From positions 1-64,000 of the forward strand of contig JAJZPL010000002.1 in assembly GCA_021811185.1 (NCBI GenBank): 64,000 bases of DNA, in the 5' to 3' direction. Position 1 is the first letter of the stretch. Each line of letters begins with the position of its first letter. The position numbers and the translations under genes were made by a program. The notes beneath the pieces were generated by a model. It was not told the origin of the DNA, searched no databases, and saw only the letters and a program-made list of their open reading frames with translations. The DNA comes from a bacterium (GTDB lineage: Bacteria > Elusimicrobiota > Elusimicrobia > Elusimicrobiales > UBA9959). Positions 59,656 to 64,000 of this stretch are shown piece by piece.

Positions 59656-60798
59656 ATGAGTTACACCTTCATCGATAAACAGGCGGAATTTAACGAGCTG
59701 GCCGCCAAGCTGGCCAAGCATAAATATATTTCCATCGACACCGAGTCCAACAGCCTCTACGTTTACAAAGAGAAGTTCTGCCTGATGCAGCTTTCGAGCG
59801 AGCATATCAACGCCGTGGTGGATACCCTGGCGGTGGACATAAAGCCGCTGCTACCCGTGTTCGCCGACCCGGCGGTGGAGAAGATCTTCCACTCCGCGGA
59901 TTCGGACATCCGGGTGTTCAAGGCCGCGATGCCCTGCACCTTCGTCAACATCTTCGACGTGATGGTGGCCGCCAAGTACCTGGGGATCATCAAGTGCGGG
60001 CTCGACAACATGGTGAAGGAATTCTTCAAGGTGGAACTGAACAAGAAGTTCCAGAAGGCCGACTGGGGCCGGCGCCCGCTCTCCAAAGAGATGCTGGACT
60101 ACGCCAGCTGCGATACCATCTACCTGAAAAAGCTGCGCGACCTGCTGTCCGTGGAACTGGAGAAGAAAGGCAGGCTCGAAGAGGTCACCGGGCAGTTCGC
60201 CCAGATCTGCAAGATCGAGCCCACGCCGATGCGCTTCGACGAGAGCGGCTTCCTTACGCTGAAAGGCGCCCGGCAGCTGAACGGCCGCGGGCTGGCCGTG
60301 CTGCGCGAACTGTACCTGGCCCGCGAGGTGGCCGCCATAAAGCGGGACGCCCCGTCGTTCAAGATCATCAGCGCGGACCTGATGCTGCGCCTGTCGGTGG
60401 CGCCCAGGGAAGGCCTGCATAACCTGTCTATTTTCAAAGGCGTCAGCGGCTACGTGCTGGCCAACCACGGCGGCTGGATCCGGGAAGCCCTGCAGAAAGG
60501 CCTGAAGGCCCCCGAATATACCGTGCCGCGGCGCGAGATCTCGCGCGAGAAGCGCGCTTATTTCGAAACGGTGAAGAACCGTTTTCACGACCTTAAAATG
60601 TGGCGCAAGGAAATGGCCGTAAGGCGCAACATGCTGCCCGAGGCCATCCTTGGCAACGACGTGCTGGAGCGCCTGGCGCTTTCCCAGCCGCGCACGCTAG
60701 ACGACCTTAAGGATATCAAGGGGCTGGGCGCGGAGAAAGCCTCGCTGTACGGCCCGGAGATCCTGGATTTCATCAAGAAGCACCACCTCAAGGGGTAG
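59656..60798 (+). CDS. rnd: Ribonuclease D (DEDDy exonuclease with HRDC)
   Basis: A 380-residue 3'-5' exoribonuclease for tRNA and small RNA maturation. Exo motifs: ISIDTESNSLY (DxE), HSADSDIRVF and DYASCDTIYL (Y/D). The C-terminal part has helical HRDC-like domains ending DIKGLGAEKASLYG. ATG at 59656 is preferred over the in-frame 59638 because the -10 hexamer lies between them. Confidence 0.9.
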   Translation: MSYTFIDKQAEFNELAAKLAKHKYISIDTESNSLYVYKEKFCLMQLSSEHINAVVDTLAVDIKPLLPVFADPAVEKIFHSADSDIRVFKAAMPCTFVNIFDVMVAAKYLGIIKCGLDNMVKEFFKVELNKKFQKADWGRRPLSKEMLDYASCDTIYLKKLRDLLSVELEKKGRLEEVTGQFAQICKIEPTPMRFDESGFLTLKGARQLNGRGLAVLRELYLAREVAAIKRDAPSFKIISADLMLRLSVAPREGLHNLSIFKGVSGYVLANHGGWIREALQKGLKAPEYTVPRREISREKRAYFETVKNRFHDLKMWRKEMAVRRNMLPEAILGNDVLERLALSQPRTLDDLKDIKGLGAEKASLYGPEILDFIKKHHLKG

Positions 60799-60804
60799 GC
60801 GCTT

Positions 60805-62571
60805 TTACAGAAGTTTCTTGATGAGGTCCTGGCGGTTTATCTCGCGCAGGGCCTTGATGATGAGGGGTTTGTTCTCGGGTTTATAGTACTGGAGGAGCGC
60901 CCGCTGCATGCGGCGCTCCGTTTCTTTTTTGGGGACGTAGACCGGCGCCAGCGTGAACGGGTCCAGGCCGGTGAAATAGATGGACGTGGCCAGCTCCATG
61001 GGCGCGGGGAGGAAGTCGTTTATCTGCTGCGGGCGGATGTGCCGCTCCTTCAGGAACACGCCGAGCTCCGCCATGTCCTCGATGGTCGAGCCGGGGTGCG
61101 CCGAGATGAAGTAGAGCACCAGGTACTGCTCCTTGCCCGCCTTCTTCGATTCCGCTAAAAATTTGTCCGCGAATTCCTTGAACACTTCCACCGGCGGTTT
61201 CTTCATCACCGCGAGCACCTTGGGTGAAATATGTTCCGGCGCCACTTTGAGCAGCCCGCCGGTGTGGAAGCGCGCTATCTCGGAGATATACTCGCCGCAT
61301 TTCAGCGCGAGGTCCATCCTTATCCCGCTGGCCACGAAGGCCTTCTTCAGCCCCTTGATGGCGCGCACGCCGCGCATCAGCGCCAGCAGCGGCTTATAGT
61401 CGGTGTTCAGGTTGGGGCAGATGACCGGGTGCAGGCAGGAGAGCTTGCGGCAGGCGCGGCAGACGTTCATGTCCTTGCCGCCCATCGCGTACATGTTGGC
61501 CGACGGCGCGCCCAGGTCCGAGATGTTGCCCGGGTGGCGGGGGGTCTTCAGCAGCTCTTCGGCTTCCTTCTCCACGGAGGCGGCGGAGCGGGTCTGGATG
61601 AAGCGGCCCTGGTGCAGCGTGAGCGAGCAGAAGGCGCAGCCGCCGAAGCAGCCGCGGTGGATCACGATGGAATCTTTGATGGTCTCCAGCGCGGGGATGG
61701 GTTCTTTGTACGACGGGTGCGCCAGTTTCCTGAAAGGGAGCCCGTAGATAAAGTCCATCTCTTCGGTGGAGAGCGGCAGGGCGGGGGGATTCTGCACCAC
61801 GGCTTTGCCCTCGCTCTTCTGCACCAGCGGGCGGGCGTTGAAAGGGTTGGACTCCTCGTAAATTATGCGGGTGGCGGCGGAGAACTTCACGCGGTCGCCG
61901 GCCACTTCGCCTGCGGTGGGGAGCTCTATGGCGCCGGGGACCTTCAGCTCGGCCGCTTCTTTGGCGCCCAGCGGGTAGGCCGTGCCGCGGATGTCGCGCA
62001 TGTCCTTTATCATTTCCCCGGCCTTGAGGCGCGCGGTGATCTCGCGCAGCTGCCGCTCGCCCATGCCGTAGACCAGCAGGTCGGCCTTGGAGTCCAGCAG
62101 CACGCTCTTGCGGACCTTGTCGGACCAGTAATCGTAATGGGCGAAGCGCCGCATGGTGGCCTCGATGCCGCCTATTATTATCGGTACTTCGGGGTAGGCT
62201 TCGCGCGCGCGCTGGGAATAGATGATGGTGGCGCGGTCGGGGCGCAGGCCGGGGCGGGCGCCTGGGGAGAAATCGTCGGTGGACCGGATCTTCCTGTTGT
62301 GGGTGTACTTGTTGATCATCGAGTCCATGTTGCCGGCGGAAACGCCGAAGAACAGGCGTGGCTTGCCGAACATTCTGAAATCGGCGCAGTTGTCCCACCG
62401 GGGCTGCGCCAGGATGGCCACGCGCAGGCCTTCGGACTCGAGCAGGCGGCCCACCAGCGCCATGGCGAAGGAGGGGTGGTCTACGTAGGCGTCGCCGGTC
62501 ACAAAGACCACGTCCACCGCGTCCCAGCCGCGCTTTTTAACCTCTTCGGGGGTAATGGGCAGAAAATCCAT
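60805..62571 (-). CDS. YgiQ-family radical SAM protein
   Basis: A 588-residue radical SAM enzyme of UPF0313. The SAM cluster motif is HRGCFGGCAFCSL (CxxxCxxC). The N-terminal cobalamin-like Rossmann part has DVVFVTGDAYVDHPSF, and VCRACRKLSCLHP provides additional cysteines. Reaction unknown for the family. Its -10 ends 6 bases before ATG with no SD. Convergent with rnd, 6 bases apart. Confidence 0.93.
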   Translation of the reverse strand: MDFLPITPEEVKKRGWDAVDVVFVTGDAYVDHPSFAMALVGRLLESEGLRVAILAQPRWDNCADFRMFGKPRLFFGVSAGNMDSMINKYTHNRKIRSTDDFSPGARPGLRPDRATIIYSQRAREAYPEVPIIIGGIEATMRRFAHYDYWSDKVRKSVLLDSKADLLVYGMGERQLREITARLKAGEMIKDMRDIRGTAYPLGAKEAAELKVPGAIELPTAGEVAGDRVKFSAATRIIYEESNPFNARPLVQKSEGKAVVQNPPALPLSTEEMDFIYGLPFRKLAHPSYKEPIPALETIKDSIVIHRGCFGGCAFCSLTLHQGRFIQTRSAASVEKEAEELLKTPRHPGNISDLGAPSANMYAMGGKDMNVCRACRKLSCLHPVICPNLNTDYKPLLALMRGVRAIKGLKKAFVASGIRMDLALKCGEYISEIARFHTGGLLKVAPEHISPKVLAVMKKPPVEVFKEFADKFLAESKKAGKEQYLVLYFISAHPGSTIEDMAELGVFLKERHIRPQQINDFLPAPMELATSIYFTGLDPFTLAPVYVPKKETERRMQRALLQYYKPENKPLIIKALREINRQDLIKKLL

Positions 62572-62577
62572 GCATAA

Positions 62578-62583
62578 ATGATA
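62578..62583 (-). promoter_or_regulatory. -10 hexamer, probable leaderless promoter of the ygiQ-type gene
   Basis: Minus-strand TATCAT, 6 bases, then ATG at 62571. No SD. Confidence 0.45.
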
Positions 62584-62707
62584 GCAAATAGCCGGAAAAG
62601 CGTGGACTGTAGCCTGGGTTACAGGCTCCGCTTGGGCGGTTTATCCATATTATTATTTAGTAAAATATTTACATAGGGGCTTATATGCCATTTTCAAGGA
62701 GACCACG

Positions 62708-63445
62708 ATGAAGAAACTCATGCTTTCCGTATGTTTGCTGCCGCTGCTGGCCGCCGGCGCCAAGGCCGACCCGTTTTCCGATTTCAAGAAGATAACCACG
62801 GACGCCTATATTAAGCCTTTCGCCGCCGACCTGGGCGGCCTTATCGGCGCCAACGACTTCAACTCCGGGCGTTCCATAGGCTTCCCCGGTTTCGAGGCCG
62901 GCATCGACGCCGCGATCCAGGCCAAGCCCTCTAGCGACAACCGCATTCTGCGCGACGCCAAGGTCAACGCTTTCGGCCTGCCCATGGCGCACGCCGGCGC
63001 GGCGCTGCCGCTGGTGGGGGCCGACGTCATGGTCCGCGGGGTAGGCTATTCCGGTTTCTCGATCATCGGCGGCGGCCTGCGCGTGCCGGTGCTTAAGAGC
63101 GGGACCCTTACCAAGTTCATCCCCGACGTTTCCGTTTCCGCCTATTACGACGTGATAAATTACGATTATTTCAAAGGCACCCACCTGTCGCTTGACGCCG
63201 CGGCCTCTTTCGACATCCCGGTCATAAAGCCCTATGTCGGCGTAGGCCTGGACAGGACCAGGCTGGAAGTTAAGGGCCTCTCCGGCGCCTCGGCCGCGCT
63301 TAACGGCACTGCCGGTACCATCTCCAAGCCCCGCTACACCATAGGCGTGCGCCTTTCGCCCATGCCGCTGCTTTACGTGTACGGCGCGTACAATATCCTG
63401 CACGGCCAGACCGGCTACTCCGTAGGCGCCGGGCTCAAGTTTTAG
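62708..63445 (+). CDS. Small outer-membrane beta-barrel protein
   Basis: A 245-residue protein with signal peptide MKKLMLSVCLLPLLAAGAKA. The mature part has Gly-rich alternating strands (GVGYSGFSIIGGGLRVPVL, DVSVSAYYDVINYDYFKGT) and ends YSVGAGLKF, a barrel-type C-terminus. SD AAGGAGA. No named family; monocistronic. Confidence 0.75.
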   Translation: MKKLMLSVCLLPLLAAGAKADPFSDFKKITTDAYIKPFAADLGGLIGANDFNSGRSIGFPGFEAGIDAAIQAKPSSDNRILRDAKVNAFGLPMAHAGAALPLVGADVMVRGVGYSGFSIIGGGLRVPVLKSGTLTKFIPDVSVSAYYDVINYDYFKGTHLSLDAAASFDIPVIKPYVGVGLDRTRLEVKGLSGASAALNGTAGTISKPRYTIGVRLSPMPLLYVYGAYNILHGQTGYSVGAGLKF

Positions 63446-63467
63446 CACACCGCGGAGATCGGAAAAT

Positions 63468-63503
63468 AAAAGTCAAAAAGCGATCGGGAAGGCCTGACTT
63501 TTT
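63468..63503 (+). terminator. Possible terminator after the barrel gene
   Basis: AAAAGTCA (63468-63475) pairs with TGACTTTT (63495-63502) around a 19-base loop, with T after. The long loop makes it weaker than the others here. Confidence 0.45.
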
Positions 63504-63546
63504 AACGTTTATTTTTTAATATCCGCCATATTACCATGGAGGAATA

Positions 63547-64000
63547 ATGGACACCAATACCCAGAACACCGAAAGTCACAGGCTTGCTGAGATGGCCGAG
63601 CATTACGGCGCCAACAATTACCACCCGCTCCCGATAGTCATCAACACCGCCAAAGGCGTGTGGGTGAAGGACCCCGAAGGCAACAAGTACATGGACATGC
63701 TCAGCGCTTACTCGGCGCTGAACCACGGGCACCGGCATCCCCGCATCATCAAGGCCCTCGTCGGGCAGGCGAAGAAGGTTACGCTGACCTCGCGCGCTTT
63801 CAACAACGACCAGATAGGGCCGTTCTTCAAAGAGCTGTGCGAATTTACCGGCTACGAGATGGTGCTGCCCATGAACACCGGCGCCGAAGCGGTGGAGACC
63901 GCCCTTAAGGCCGTGCGCAAGTGGGGCTACAAGGTGAAGGGCGTGCAGGCCGACAAGGCCGAGATCATCTGCGTCACCAACAACTTCCACGGCCGCACCA
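63547..64000 (+). CDS. rocD: Ornithine aminotransferase, 5' part (cut by window end)
   Basis: The first 151 residues of a class III PLP aminotransferase: ENYHPL-like [53 protein letters not shown] and NNFHGRT match ornithine-oxo-acid transaminase closely. SD GGAGG. The enzyme links ornithine to proline/glutamate metabolism. The PLP lysine lies beyond the window. Confidence 0.9.
   Translation, partial: MDTNTQNTESHRLAEMAEHYGANNYHPLPIVINTAKGVWVKDPEGNKYMDMLSAYSALNHGHRHPRIIKALVGQAKKVTLTSRAFNNDQIGPFFKELCEFTGYEMVLPMNTGAEAVETALKAVRKWGYKVKGVQADKAEIICVTNNFHGRT

Overview
The window is a high-GC, densely packed bacterial chromosome segment with about 60 genes on both strands. Many adjacent genes share 4-base ATGA or GTGA overlaps. 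The organism is a diderm: it encodes a TonB-dependent receptor, a FadL-type channel, several small beta-barrel proteins with cleavable signal peptides, and periplasmic binding proteins. The group 3b [NiFe] hydrogenase, GH57 glycogen enzymes, a DUF4912 protein and an archaeal-style HypB suggest an anaerobic or facultative fermenter. Elusimicrobiota or a related lineage is my best guess, but no rRNA or other lineage marker is present to confirm it.

Layout. 0-12 kb: alpha-glucan phosphorylase, cold shock protein, a YD-repeat-like secreted protein, DUF3467, a receiver-metallo-beta-lactamase fusion, rsmD, a RecB-type nuclease, an AI-2E family permease, a histidine kinase, and the sixA-spoIID-uppP operon. 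12.4-16.9 kb: hydBGDA sulfhydrogenase plus its maturation protease. 16.9-25.8 kb: an accessory island with two paralogous barrel proteins translationally coupled to a Sec-exported Rhs protein, a candidate immunity gene, a second N-terminally truncated Rhs module with an L,D-transpeptidase-like tip, another candidate immunity gene, and a broken barrel gene. 25.8-28.8 kb: amino acid permease, ybaB, hypA and a MinD/Mrp-type HypB. 28.8-36 kb: a sensory locus with HK, ABC-type binding protein, TonB receptor and receiver on one strand, divergent from a NarX/NarL-type pair. 36.1-40.5 kb: two paralogous membrane histidine kinases flanking four small membrane proteins, two of them lycopene-cyclase-like. 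40.5-44.5 kb: FadL-type protein, then a cobalamin riboswitch and btuFCD. 44.5-50.8 kb: ComEC-like hydrolase, DUF4912, GH57 branching enzyme and GH57/DUF3536. 51-64 kb: gpsA; an iron-linked run (DtxR-type repressor, FeoA-FeoB fusion, MFS, cysteine desulfidase, unknown); rluE-type synthase; a 3-hydroxyisobutyrate-dehydrogenase-like gene with a tiny membrane protein; rnd; ygiQ-type radical SAM; a barrel protein; and the 5' part of rocD.

How it fits together. The hydrogenase (12-17 kb) needs nickel delivery from HypA and the HypB-like ATPase (27.7-28.8 kb). Glycogen turnover is split between glgP (0 kb) and the GH57 genes (46-51 kb). Iron, cobalamin and an unidentified TonB substrate each have their own uptake genes, the first two with visible cis-regulation. 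Six transcription units have a good -10 hexamer ending 5-7 bases before the start codon, which suggests frequent leaderless mRNAs. The most novel-looking parts are the barrel-barrel-Rhs operon with its spare tip cassette and the kinase-flanked lycopene-cyclase-like cluster.
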